From: Bacteroidota bacterium | Lineage (GTDB): Bacteria > Bacteroidota > Bacteroidia > B-17B0 > Aurantibacillaceae | NCBI GenBank assembly: GCA_016708845.1 | Contig: JADJFB010000012.1 | Location: 1 to 64,000 of the forward strand | Length of the DNA: 64,000 nt | Reading direction: 5' to 3' | Part shown: in pieces, positions 18,537-26,208 of the stretch | Position numbering within the stretch: position 1 is the stretch's first letter | Layout of the letters: each line of letters begins with the position of its first letter | Notes under the pieces: generated by a model | Told to the model about the DNA's origin: nothing | The model's input: only the letters and a program-made list of their open reading frames with translations | Databases searched by the model: none | Made by a program: the position numbers and the translations under genes

Positions 18537-19653
18537 GAATGTGATTGTACATTAATTCGGCAACTTTTTTAGAAGCACCACTATTTCCTAACAGTTTTAT
18601 TAAACCATCATATTCCTTCAACATTTCTTCTCTAACTGGCCCTGAAATGATTTTAGTTAACTCCTCCTTTAAATTTTTGGCATTTAAATCTGTCTGAATT
18701 AATTCTTTAACCACAGGTTTATCTAAAATTAAATTTGGCAAACCAATGTATTTAACTCTACCGCCAACAACCATCTTTGCAATAGAGTAAGATACAGTTC
18801 CACCTTTATAACAAACCACTTGAGGCAATCTAAATAGAGCACTTTCTAACGTTGAGGTGCCTGACTTAATAATACCAGCATGTGCATTGTGCATTAAGGC
18901 ATAAGTTTGACCAAACACTACTTTTAATCCCATATCAATTGCCATTTGGTAAGCTTCTTTAGGCAAATTTGTAGTCCCAGCAATAACGAACTGATACTCT
19001 TTAAAATCATTTACTACATCCAGCATAATAGAAAACATGCGTTCTATTTCTTGCTTCCTACTACCTGGTAACACAGCAATAATTTGACGTTGATCTAAAT
19101 TATTTTTTTCAATAAAAGTTGCTCTATTGGGAAGTGTAGCTTTTTCTTGTTCAATCGCATCTAGTAATGGGTGACCTGCATAATCTGCTTCGTAGCCATG
19201 TTTTTTATATACTGCCACTTCAAACGGCAATATCACAAACATTTTTTCTACGCTACGTTTAATAATTTCTACTCGATCTTCTTTCCACGCCCAAATAGTT
19301 GGAGAGATATAATAAAATACCCTGACACCTTGTTGTTTTGCCCAATCAGCAATGCGTAAATTAAATCCAGGATAATCTACCAATATTAATATCTCTGGTT
19401 TAAAATCTAAAATATCTTGTTTGCAAAAAGCAATATTTTTAAAAATAGTGCGAATGTTTTTTGCTACTTCCACAAAACCCATAAAAGCTAAATCTTTAAT
19501 ATGCTTTCGTGGTTTTTGATGCGTAACAGCTTCCATTAAATCTCCACCCCAAAATCTGAATTCAATGCTACTATCAAGTAACAACAATTCCTTCATCATG
19601 TTGGATGCGTGTAAATCTCCAGATGGTTCGCCTGCTATAACGTAGTACTTCAT
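18523..19653 (-). CDS. lpxB: Lipid-A-disaccharide synthase
   Basis: A 376-residue glycosyltransferase (GT19) that joins UDP-2,3-diacylglucosamine and lipid X to form the lipid A disaccharide at the inner membrane. The N-terminus shows YYVIAGEPSGDLHASNMM, followed by FRFWGGDLM, LVDYPGFNLRIADWAKQQG, FYYISPTIWAWKEDR and the nucleotide-sugar side motif VLPGSRKQEIERM. Full family length. The order surE, small membrane protein, lpxB, spoIID on one strand with tiny or negative spacing suggests one operon. It is direct evidence for an LPS-type outer membrane. Confidence 0.96.
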   Translation of the reverse strand: MKYYVIAGEPSGDLHASNMMKELLLLDSSIEFRFWGGDLMEAVTHQKPRKHIKDLAFMGFVEVAKNIRTIFKNIAFCKQDILDFKPEILILVDYPGFNLRIADWAKQQGVRVFYYISPTIWAWKEDRVEIIKRSVEKMFVILPFEVAVYKKHGYEADYAGHPLLDAIEQEKATLPNRATFIEKNNLDQRQIIAVLPGSRKQEIERMFSIMLDVVNDFKEYQFVIAGTTNLPKEAYQMAIDMGLKVVFGQTYALMHNAHAGIIKSGTSTLESALFRLPQVVCYKGGTVSYSIAKMVVGGRVKYIGLPNLILDKPVVKELIQTDLNAKNLKEELTKIISGPVREEMLKEYDGLIKLLGNSGASKKVAELMYNHIHAKK

Positions 19654-19660
19654 GTAAGTT

Positions 19661-19954
19661 TTAAAGTAATGAAATGTATAATACTAATCCTACATACAAG
19701 AATGTGGCAATAATTAAACCTCTGCCAAAATCAAATATTTTTTTATTCAGAGATAAATAAAAAATTGCTAAGTTGGCTATTACACAAACAATGGCTACTT
19801 CCTGAAACATATTACCGGCACGTAGATATCTGATAAATCCATTAGGGAAGTTCAATTGATTATGAAAAAACAGCCAATAGCAAAAAAAACATAGTGAAGG
19901 AAAAACAGCTCCAAATAAAAAGCCTATCCATTTTTTATCAATTTTATCTAACAT
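19661..19954 (-). CDS. Small integral membrane protein, three predicted helices
   Basis: A 97-residue protein with three hydrophobic segments: about residues 10-30 (IGFLFGAVFPSLCFFCYWLF), 50-68 (VAIVCVIANLAIFYL) and 77-96 (LIIATFLYVGLVLYISLL). No named domain recognised. It lies 7 bases upstream of lpxB and one base downstream of surE, which argues for co-transcription and possibly an envelope role. Function unknown. Confidence 0.7.
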   Translation of the reverse strand: MLDKIDKKWIGFLFGAVFPSLCFFCYWLFFHNQLNFPNGFIRYLRAGNMFQEVAIVCVIANLAIFYLSLNKKIFDFGRGLIIATFLYVGLVLYISLL

Positions 19955-19955
19955 G

Positions 19956-20726
19956 TTATAATGTGTTTTTTAAGTGAGTAATATAATTATGCGCCGTTAA
20001 ATCGTGCATAATTGGAACAACCGACACATAGCCATTAGTTAAAGCCCATTCATCAGTATCTTTAGCTTCTGGTTCAAAGTTTACAAATTTACCTGTTAAC
20101 CAATAATACGAGCGCCCGTATGGATCTTTTCTTTCTTCAAAATCTTCTACCCAATTGGCTTTTGCTTGGCGACAAACCTTAAGTCCGCTAATTTCATCAG
20201 CTTTTAATTTAGGGAAGTTCACATTTAAACAAACACCATTAGGTAATTTATCTTTTAAGCAAGAGGCGATGATTTTTTCGACAAATGTAGACGTAGCACT
20301 AAAATCTGCATTTATATCATAATCGCTCAAGCTAAAACCAACAGCCGATGTTCCTTCTAAAGAGCCTTCAATGGCCGCACTCATAGTGCCCGAATAAATG
20401 ACATTGATGGAGCTGTTGCTGCCATGATTAATTCCTGATAGCACTAAGTCTGGCTTACGAGGCAGTAATTTATTAACGGCCATTTTCACACAATCCACTG
20501 GCGTACCAGTGCAGCTATATTCTTCAATTACTCCCGCGTGATAGTTTGTTTTTTGAATACGCAACGTAGCATTAATCGTAATGGCATGACCCATCCCAGA
20601 TTGAGGTTTATCTGGAGCAATCACATACACATCACCAAATTTTTTAGCAATGGATGATAAATGTAAGATACCAGGAGCACTTACTCCGTCGTCGTTGGTT
20701 ACTAAAATTAATGGTTTTTGTTGCAT
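19956..20726 (-). CDS. surE: 5'/3'-nucleotidase SurE
   Basis: A 256-residue metal-dependent phosphatase that removes phosphate from nucleoside 5'- and 3'-monophosphates. The metal-binding N-terminus LVTNDDGVSAPGI is intact (NDDG), followed by VYVIAPDKPQSGMGHAI, the CTGTPVDCVKMA block, PDLVLSGINHGSN and IYSGTMSAAIEGSL, all characteristic of SurE. Family length. It heads the minus-strand cluster leading to lpxB and the SpoIID-like gene. Confidence 0.96.
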   Translation of the reverse strand: MQQKPLILVTNDDGVSAPGILHLSSIAKKFGDVYVIAPDKPQSGMGHAITINATLRIQKTNYHAGVIEEYSCTGTPVDCVKMAVNKLLPRKPDLVLSGINHGSNSSINVIYSGTMSAAIEGSLEGTSAVGFSLSDYDINADFSATSTFVEKIIASCLKDKLPNGVCLNVNFPKLKADEISGLKVCRQAKANWVEDFEERKDPYGRSYYWLTGKFVNFEPEAKDTDEWALTNGYVSVVPIMHDLTAHNYITHLKNTL

Positions 20727-20831
20727 CTTGGTAAATCTATCGATTTTATAACGGCTTTTAATGAATAAAATGAGTTTTTTACTAAATTAACAGTGTTGAA
20801 TTCTACCAGTTATTTTTATCCTTTTTTTTAC

Positions 20832-20839
20832 TATTTTTG
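20832..20839 (+). promoter_or_regulatory. Bacteroidota -7 promoter element of ridA
   Basis: TATTTTTG matches TAnnTTTG, 22 bases before the ridA ATG; no clear -33 TTG at the right distance. Confidence 0.4.
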
Positions 20840-20861
20840 TATAACTAACTAAACAATTATT

Positions 20862-21242
20862 ATGAAGAAAATTATTAAAACAGCCAATGCCCCTGCTCCA
20901 ATTGGACCATATAACCAAGCTGTACAAGTTGGCGATTGCGTGTATGTTTCAGGTACTATTGCTATGGATTTAGCTTCTAAGCAGTTGATTAAAACCAATA
21001 TTAAAGAAGAAACCAAAATAGTAATGGATTATTTAGGTGCTGTTTTAAAAGAAGCTGGATTAACTTATGACAATATTGTAAAGACTACCATTTTCTTGGC
21101 CGATATGAATAATTTTGTACATGTTAATGAGGTGTATAGCAGTTATTTTAAAGGTGACTACCCTGCACGTGCAACAATTCAAGCAGATAGATTGCCTAAA
21201 GATGCTAATGTAGAAATTAGCGTAGAGGCTAAAGTTTTTTAA
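20862..21242 (+). CDS. ridA: RidA family enamine/imine deaminase
   Basis: A 126-residue member of the RidA (YjgF/YER057c/UK114) family, which hydrolyses reactive 2-aminoacrylate and other enamine/imine intermediates released by PLP enzymes. The protein matches along its full length: NAPAPIGPYNQAVQVGD, VYVSGTIAMD, TIFLADMNNF, VNEVYSSYF, and YPARATIQADRLPKDANVEI, whose arginine (in ARAT) is the conserved active-site residue of deaminating members. Monocistronic with a promoter motif upstream and a strong terminator downstream. Confidence 0.95.
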   Translation: MKKIIKTANAPAPIGPYNQAVQVGDCVYVSGTIAMDLASKQLIKTNIKEETKIVMDYLGAVLKEAGLTYDNIVKTTIFLADMNNFVHVNEVYSSYFKGDYPARATIQADRLPKDANVEISVEAKVF

Positions 21243-21270
21243 TAAAACCATACTTTTTAACAAATTTAGG

Positions 21271-21310
21271 TGAGGTTTTGAGTTATTTTAACTCAAAACC
21301 TCATTTTTTT
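21271..21310 (+). terminator. Rho-independent terminator of ridA
   Basis: Fourteen-base perfect stem TGAGGTTTTGAGTT / AACTCAAAACCTCA with a five-base loop followed by seven T. Confidence 0.92.
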
Positions 21311-21428
21311 GTCTAAAATTGAAGATAACTTCATTTGTCTGAAATTGAATCTAAAAAAATTAGAGGTTAAAAAATGCCATTGCTCGATAAAAAAGTTTTA
21401 TTCAACGAAAAAATACTTCCAAAAAATG

Positions 21429-21458
21429 TTGGTTTTTAATTTTTTTGTTATAATTTTA
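21429..21458 (+). promoter_or_regulatory. Candidate promoter of the RRM gene
   Basis: TTG at 21429-21431, a 19-base spacer, then TAATTTTA at 21451-21458 (one mismatch to TAnnTTTG). Spacing fits the Bacteroidota -33/-7 pattern. The region before it, from the ridA terminator, holds no gene. Confidence 0.45.
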
Positions 21459-21483
21459 CTATAACTAAATAAAATTTTACGTT

Positions 21484-21744
21484 ATGAACATTTTTGTAAG
21501 CAACATCAGCTTTAAAGTTAGAGAACAAGCACTAAGTGAACTTTTTTCTCAGTATGGCGAGGTTACCTCGGTTAGAATTATTAAAGACAAAGAAACAAAA
21601 CGTAGTCGCGGCTTTGGTTTTGTGGAAATGGCAAACGACGAAGATGGGCAAAAAGCCATCGATGCGTTAAATGGAACAGAGCACTATGAACGTGCTATTG
21701 TTGTTTCGCAAGCTAAAGGTAAACCAGAAAACGCTAGCGCGTAA
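21484..21744 (+). CDS. RNA-binding protein with one RRM domain
   Basis: An 86-residue protein that is essentially a single RNA recognition motif. RNP2 is IFVSNI at residues 3-8 and RNP1 is RGFGFVEM near residue 43, with aromatic residues in the expected positions for stacking on RNA bases. The rest (LSELFSQYGEVTSVRII, AIDALNGTEHYERAIVV) follows the RRM consensus. Such short RRM proteins are frequent in Bacteroidota and cyanobacteria and are often linked to cold or stress, which is family knowledge rather than evidence here. The unusually long upstream region may allow regulation, but I see no defined structure. Confidence 0.94.
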   Translation: MNIFVSNISFKVREQALSELFSQYGEVTSVRIIKDKETKRSRGFGFVEMANDEDGQKAIDALNGTEHYERAIVVSQAKGKPENASA

Positions 21745-21761
21745 TATTTTTACGATATAAC

Positions 21762-21798
21762 AAAAAAAAGTCTCCATGTTTTAATGGAGACTTTTTTT
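21762..21798. terminator. Bidirectional rho-independent terminator
   Basis: AAAGTCTCCAT / ATGGAGACTTT stem with flanking A and T runs between the convergent RRM gene and the Rieske-like lipoprotein gene. Confidence 0.9.
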
Positions 21799-21812
21799 AT
21801 TTCTATTATTAG

Positions 21813-22262
21813 TTAATTTCTAATTGTTAAAGTATTAATGCCATCAAATACAGCATTATACAATCTCAAATTTTGAGATGCTCCCGAAATAATACCGCCA
21901 TCAAAAATTTGCCATTTAGCACCACTAATGGTGTCTTTCAATGTAAAGCTATCTGATTGTACTTTTACTTTGGCATTTGGATCGTTTGGTAAAACTGTTG
22001 AGGTTCTTTCTAAAGCAACAAAATCTGTAGGAGAGTTAGTTGCTGTTTTTCTGTATATAATTAAACCATTCACTCCTGCATTGTCATAATAAACCCAACC
22101 GCCAGCAGTTTGCAATTTAAAGTATAATGGATCATTAGGGTATAAGGTAACATTTACGGTTTGGTAAGCAATATTATCCTGAACGGTTTGATTTTTCTTC
22201 TTACAAAAAGAAAAAACACTTAGGAACACCAGTAAAAATAATATGCTAAATTTTCTAAACAT
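21813..22262 (-). CDS. Rieske-like lipoprotein lacking cluster ligands
   Basis: A probable lipoprotein of about 149 residues; signal MFRKFSILFLLVFLSVFSFC with the cysteine as lipidation site, followed by KKK. The mature part (VTLYPNDPLYFKLQ, GGWVYYDNAGVNGLIIYR, then FVALERT and a final FDGINTLTIRN) resembles the Bacteroidota Rieske-type exported proteins, but the two cysteine/histidine ligand pairs expected after ALERT and before the IFDGG segment are absent: the first Cys position reads S and the second region reads ISGA. I infer a Rieske fold without an iron-sulfur cluster. A longer start at 22286 is possible. It is divergent from ctpA, sharing the promoter region. Confidence 0.65.
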   Translation of the reverse strand: MFRKFSILFLLVFLSVFSFCKKKNQTVQDNIAYQTVNVTLYPNDPLYFKLQTAGGWVYYDNAGVNGLIIYRKTATNSPTDFVALERTSTVLPNDPNAKVKVQSDSFTLKDTISGAKWQIFDGGIISGASQNLRLYNAVFDGINTLTIRN

Positions 22263-22287
22263 TATTAAACAGTATAGGTTAAACAAA

Positions 22288-22307
22288 TACCTTTGTATAC
22301 AAATATA
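22288..22307. promoter_or_regulatory. Overlapping divergent -7 promoter elements
   Basis: Plus strand TACCTTTG at 22288-22295 and minus strand TATATTTG at 22300-22307, both exact TAnnTTTG, arranged face to face around GTATAC. The plus element fits the protease gene (ATG 22318) and the minus element fits the lipoprotein gene (ATG 22262 or 22286). Confidence 0.5.
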
Positions 22308-22317
22308 AAAATTTTCT

Positions 22318-23946
22318 ATGGACTTTCACGAACCAACACCTCCCAAAAAACATAACGTTTTTTTGCCAATTATATTGTCGTTGGTTTTAGTGTTAGGCGT
22401 TTGGCTTGGATATTTTTTAACTAAACAGATTAATAGTGGATCTGCTTTTAGTCAAAGTCGTCAAGCATCTACAAACGATAAAATAAATAGTTTATTAGAG
22501 TATATCGAGTATCAATACGTGGATACTATTAATAAAAAAGATTTAGTAGAAAAAACTGTAACATCCATGTTGCAAAGTTTAGACCCCCATTCTGCCTACA
22601 TTCCAGCCATTGATTTTGAATCAGTAAATGAGCCGTTAGAAGGTAATTTCGATGGAATAGGAGTAGAGTTTAACATCATTAAAGATACCATCCGAGTTAT
22701 TAATCCTATTGAAGGAGGACCTTCTGAGAAAATAGGAATTAGAGCAGGCGATAGGTTGATAAAAGTGGAAGGTAAAAACGTTGCCGGTGTTAAAATTACG
22801 AATAAGGAAGTTTTTGAAAAATTAAGAGGTAAAAGCGGAACGGTTGTAGCTGTTACTATTTTAAGAAGTGGAATCCAAAAGCCTTTGCAATTTAAAATAA
22901 CGCGTGATGCTATTCCATTATATAGCTTGGATGCATCTTATATGGTAAAACCAGACATTGGTTATATTAAAATTAGTAAGTTTTCCGCTACTACCTATCA
23001 AGAATATTTAAAAGCGTTTAATGCTTTAAGTAAACAAGGTATGAAAAAATTAATTTTGGATTTACGAGGAAACCCTGGTGGATATTTAAATGCAGCAGTT
23101 GATATATCAGATGAATTTTTGACAAATGGATTGCAAATAGTTTACACCCAAGGTAAAGCTAATCCTAAAAAGGTTTACAAAGCTACTGAACATGGTAGTT
23201 TTGAAAATAATCCATTAGTTGTATTAATTGATGAAGGTTCTGCAAGTGCCAGCGAAATTGTTGCAGGAGCTGTTCAAGATAATGATAGAGGAACTATTAT
23301 TGGTCGCCGTAGCTTTGGTAAAGGATTAGTGCAAGATCAATTGCAGTTACCAGATGGTTCGGCTATTCGCTTAACTATTGCAAGATATTATACCCCTACA
23401 GGACGTTGCATTCAAAAACCTTATTCAGATGATAAAGATCAATATTATAGTGAGGAATATGATAGATATACAAATGGAGAATTATTGAATGAAGACAGCA
23501 TTAAGTTAGATAAAACAAAACAATATAAAACACCTGAAGGAAAAATAGTTTACGGTGGTGGTGGAATTATGCCCGATGTGTTTGTACCTATTGATACAGC
23601 TAGGTCTAACGCATTTTTAAATAAGATATTTTATTCAGGTTCTATCAATACATTTGCTTTTGAGTATGCCGATAAAAACAGAGTAAAATTAAAGGCGTAT
23701 GGATCTGCAAAAAATTATATTGATAAATTCGAGATTAGCCAAGCTATTTTAGAAGAATTTTACACATATTGTGCAGACAAGGATTTACCATTGAATCTTA
23801 AAATGAAAGCAATGACGAGCGAGGCACTAAAGCCTTATCTAAAAGCCTTTATTGGGCGAGATGTGTTTGATAAAGATGCATATTACCCTATTTTGAACCA
23901 AAAAGATAAATGTATTTTAAAGGCAACTGAGGTGTTATCTAAATAA
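22318..23946 (+). CDS. S41 family C-terminal processing protease
   Basis: A 542-residue CtpA/tail-specific protease anchored by one N-terminal membrane helix (about residues 15-37) with its body in the periplasm. A PDZ domain (about 95-180, GNFDGIGVEF ... GIRAGDRLIKVEG) precedes the S41 core. The catalytic serine is in DEGSASASEIVAG near residue 306 and the general-base lysine in RRSFGKGLVQ near 335, giving the expected Ser/Lys dyad. LDLRGNPGGYL is the usual core motif. The last 130 residues form a C-terminal extension common in Bacteroidota homologues. It is followed at 25 bases by two exported protein genes on the same strand. Confidence 0.94.
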   Translation: MDFHEPTPPKKHNVFLPIILSLVLVLGVWLGYFLTKQINSGSAFSQSRQASTNDKINSLLEYIEYQYVDTINKKDLVEKTVTSMLQSLDPHSAYIPAIDFESVNEPLEGNFDGIGVEFNIIKDTIRVINPIEGGPSEKIGIRAGDRLIKVEGKNVAGVKITNKEVFEKLRGKSGTVVAVTILRSGIQKPLQFKITRDAIPLYSLDASYMVKPDIGYIKISKFSATTYQEYLKAFNALSKQGMKKLILDLRGNPGGYLNAAVDISDEFLTNGLQIVYTQGKANPKKVYKATEHGSFENNPLVVLIDEGSASASEIVAGAVQDNDRGTIIGRRSFGKGLVQDQLQLPDGSAIRLTIARYYTPTGRCIQKPYSDDKDQYYSEEYDRYTNGELLNEDSIKLDKTKQYKTPEGKIVYGGGGIMPDVFVPIDTARSNAFLNKIFYSGSINTFAFEYADKNRVKLKAYGSAKNYIDKFEISQAILEEFYTYCADKDLPLNLKMKAMTSEALKPYLKAFIGRDVFDKDAYYPILNQKDKCILKATEVLSK

Positions 23947-23970
23947 AAAAATTGTATTTTTGGTAGATAT

Positions 23971-24870
23971 ATGAATATAAATATGACTACCAAATTTTTA
24001 GTAATCCCATTGATAACCATTTCTTTAGCATTAGTTTCTTGCGGAGGAAATTCAGAAAGTGAAATAAATAATGAAGGCCCTAGTGGTTCAGATTCTGTTT
24101 TAGTTGCAGATACTGCTTCTTTATCTACGGATGATAACGAAGTGTCGTACAATCTTCCGTCTGCTTTACAAATTGCTTATGTATTTAAAAAATCTGGAGC
24201 AGCATTTGTGCCATCATTACTAAATGATAAAGCAAGTACAAATAAGTATAATACAAGTAATTATAAACGTGCCGTTAACTTCGGGATTTATAGTGCTGAT
24301 TTAGCTTATTGTTTATTTAATAAAAAGTATCAAGAATCAAAAGAGTACTTAAAAGCATGTAAAGACATGGGTGCTTCTTTAGGTTTAAATTCTGCGTTTG
24401 AAAGTGACAATATGGCTCAACGTTTCGATAAAAATATAGCTAACGAAGATTCAGTGATTAAAATCGTGTCTAGCGTTCAATTAAAAACAGATGTGATGTT
24501 TGAACAAAATAAGCAAAAGCACGTTACAGTTATTGCTTTTACTGGTGCTTGGACCGAAAGTATGTATATTGCTTTAGAAGTATATGCCAAGGATAAAAAC
24601 AAAAAAGTATTAGGAAGTTTATTAGAGCAATTGTTACTATCTGAAACTGTTGTTAAAGCTCTCAAAAGCCACCAAGCTTCAGAACCAGAAATGCCAACGC
24701 TTATATCTGCTGTAGAAAACATTAATGCTCAGTTTAATGCCATTACTGCTGTAAAAGCTGCTATTGAAAAGGATGAAGAAATGGATTTTAATGCAATGTC
24801 GATTTCTGATAGCGAATTGAAAACAATTTCAGACTCGGTTAAATCTTTAAGAACAAGTATGATAAACTAA
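23971..24870 (+). CDS. Lipoprotein of unknown function, about 299 aa
   Basis: Signal sequence MTTKFLVIPLITISLALVSC followed by GGNSESE gives a clear lipobox (LVSC). The mature protein is mostly alpha-helical with an acidic low-complexity linker (about 25-50) and no domain I recognise. Conserved-looking helical blocks include NFGIYSADLAYCLFNKKY and VIAFTGAWTESMYIALE. It follows the protease by 25 bases and precedes the next gene by 5, so all three are probably co-transcribed. Function unknown. Confidence 0.75.
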   Translation: MNINMTTKFLVIPLITISLALVSCGGNSESEINNEGPSGSDSVLVADTASLSTDDNEVSYNLPSALQIAYVFKKSGAAFVPSLLNDKASTNKYNTSNYKRAVNFGIYSADLAYCLFNKKYQESKEYLKACKDMGASLGLNSAFESDNMAQRFDKNIANEDSVIKIVSSVQLKTDVMFEQNKQKHVTVIAFTGAWTESMYIALEVYAKDKNKKVLGSLLEQLLLSETVVKALKSHQASEPEMPTLISAVENINAQFNAITAVKAAIEKDEEMDFNAMSISDSELKTISDSVKSLRTSMIN

Positions 24871-24875
24871 ATAGT

Positions 24876-25337
24876 ATGACAATGACAAAAATTATAAAAC
24901 CTATAGTAAGTATCGTTATTGTATTTGTTTTAATGGCATTTCAAGGTGGCGACGTTTTATGTAACTCTAAAGAGTTGAAAGAAAAAGCTAAATTGGCTTT
25001 AGAACCATATAAATATGATAGTTCGGAGTTAACCCGTATTTTGTATAAAGCAAAAGAAACAGTAAAAGAGGTGGAAGTTCCTTTATTTATTGGTGAAAAA
25101 TACCGCATAGTATTTGAATTGGAAGCGCTACCAAAACAAGTTGAGGTTCAAATCTACAACAAAGACAAAGACTCTAAAAATAGAAAATTATTATTTTCAT
25201 CTAAGGATATGGGCGACAAAAAAGAATTTCAGTTTGAAGTTTCAAAAGCACGCCACGTATATGTCGATTATATAGTTCCACCAACAGAGGCAGGTTCATA
25301 TAGCGGATGTGCCGTGTTTATGGTTGGATATAAGTAA
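24876..25337 (+). CDS. Exported hypothetical protein, 153 aa
   Basis: N-terminal hydrophobic segment (IIKPIVSIVIVFVLMAFQGG) suggests a signal peptide; the mature part begins GDVLCNSKELKEKAKLALEPY. A beta-rich C-terminal half (EVPLFIGEKYRIVFELEAL ... VYVDYIVPPTEAGSYSGCAVF) suggests a small sandwich domain. Two cysteines (in VLCNS and SGCAVF) could form a disulfide. It lies 5 bases after the lipoprotein gene, so probably operonic with it. A second ATG three codons downstream of the first cannot be excluded as start. Not recognised. Confidence 0.7.
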   Translation: MTMTKIIKPIVSIVIVFVLMAFQGGDVLCNSKELKEKAKLALEPYKYDSSELTRILYKAKETVKEVEVPLFIGEKYRIVFELEALPKQVEVQIYNKDKDSKNRKLLFSSKDMGDKKEFQFEVSKARHVYVDYIVPPTEAGSYSGCAVFMVGYK

Positions 25338-25357
25338 AAAAAATTAATTTTCATTTG

Positions 25358-25388
25358 TAAAAAAGCCGCTTGTTAGCGGCTTTTTTTT
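25358..25388. terminator. Bidirectional rho-independent terminator
   Basis: AAAAGCCGCT / AGCGGCTTTT stem with a four-base loop and T run, between convergent genes; its right arm reaches the stop codon of the rhodanese gene. Confidence 0.88.
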
Positions 25389-25772
25389 ATTTCTTCATTT
25401 CTACTTCAAATCCTTTTTTCTTCCAATCATCAAATCCTTTTTCAAGATTAACTACGTGAGTAAAGCCTTCTTTTTTCATCAATTCAGCACATTCACCACT
25501 TCTGCCTCCACCTGCACAATAAATTAAATAGGTCTTAGTTTTGTCTAATTTTGAAATAACCATTTCGGCATCTTTCTTAAAATAATCAATTTGTGCAGCG
25601 CCTTTAATAAAGCCTTTGTTTTTTAATTCATCATCCGTACGTAAATCAATTAAGTCTGATTTTTTTTCGTCTATCAATTTTTTAAATGTTGCAGCATCTA
25701 CGTTTTCAATTTTGTTTGAGCAATGCTCATCACTGATGTGAATAGAGCCAAGATTGTAATGATTTTTTTCAT
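25387..25772 (-). CDS. Exported rhodanese-like protein (one-base frameshift)
   Basis: Single rhodanese domain protein of about 128 residues once one frameshift is repaired. The signal peptide MKKIITILALFTSVMSIAQ is read from 25772, then the frame breaks at about 25715-25717; adding one base (CAAAC to CAAAAC) gives NKIENVDAATFKKLIDEKK and joins to the 96-codon open part. The core shows DLRTDDELKNKGFIKGA and the active loop LIYCAGGGRSGE, whose cysteine would carry the persulfide, then GFDDWKKKG at the end. It is expected in the periplasm. The break most likely reflects a sequence error in a homopolymer. Confidence 0.78.
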
Positions 25773-25779
25773 ATTTTAT

Positions 25780-26193
25780 TTATTTAAAAGTTAAAAGCCA
25801 GTTTATTGCTTTTTGTTTATCATCAAACATCTTCATTTTCATAGTTTGTTGATGTGTTAATTTGATAATGAAATTAATAATAATGCGGTGAGCTAAGGAT
25901 TTTACGATAACTGCTGTTGCCGCCGTCATTTCATTCGACTCTGGTTTAGATGCAAATTCTCTCGCTTCTTTGGAGATTGATGTATCAAGGCCTGTTTCTA
26001 CTAAAATAATATGTTTGTTAATGTTGTTATATTTAGCTTTCAAAAAAAGGTATTGCTTTTGAGCATCTTCTAATTCAACTTGAATATTATCTTTCAGTTT
26101 AATGAAAATAATTTCATTGTCCCAAAATTCAATAGTGGAAGCCCGATCTTCAACGGATTCAATTACGTTATATTTTACAGCATCTAATGTCAA
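25780..26193 (-). CDS. STAS/SpoIIAA-like (DUF7793-type) protein
   Basis: A 137-residue soluble protein. The pattern is beta-strand (EIIFIKLK), then helix (ELEDAQKQYLFLKAKY), HIILVETGLD, and a C-terminal helix with FDDKQKAINWLLTF, which resembles the STAS/SpoIIAA-like fold of the Bacteroidota proteins often labelled DUF7793. The late EFASKPESNEMTAATAVIVKSLAHRIIINF block is typical of that group. No catalytic residues are apparent. It is followed by the rhodanese gene at 7 bases and preceded by the RsmB-like gene's stop by 15 bases, though gene functions look unrelated. Confidence 0.6.
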   Translation of the reverse strand: MTLDAVKYNVIESVEDRASTIEFWDNEIIFIKLKDNIQVELEDAQKQYLFLKAKYNNINKHIILVETGLDTSISKEAREFASKPESNEMTAATAVIVKSLAHRIIINFIIKLTHQQTMKMKMFDDKQKAINWLLTFK

Positions 26194-26208
26194 GACAAGT
26201 AAATTTAA

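Noticed and set aside
23883..24152. Minus-strand frame of 89 codons overlapping the end of the S41 protease and the next gene
   Set aside because: Lies antisense across two well-supported genes, with no domain or signal.
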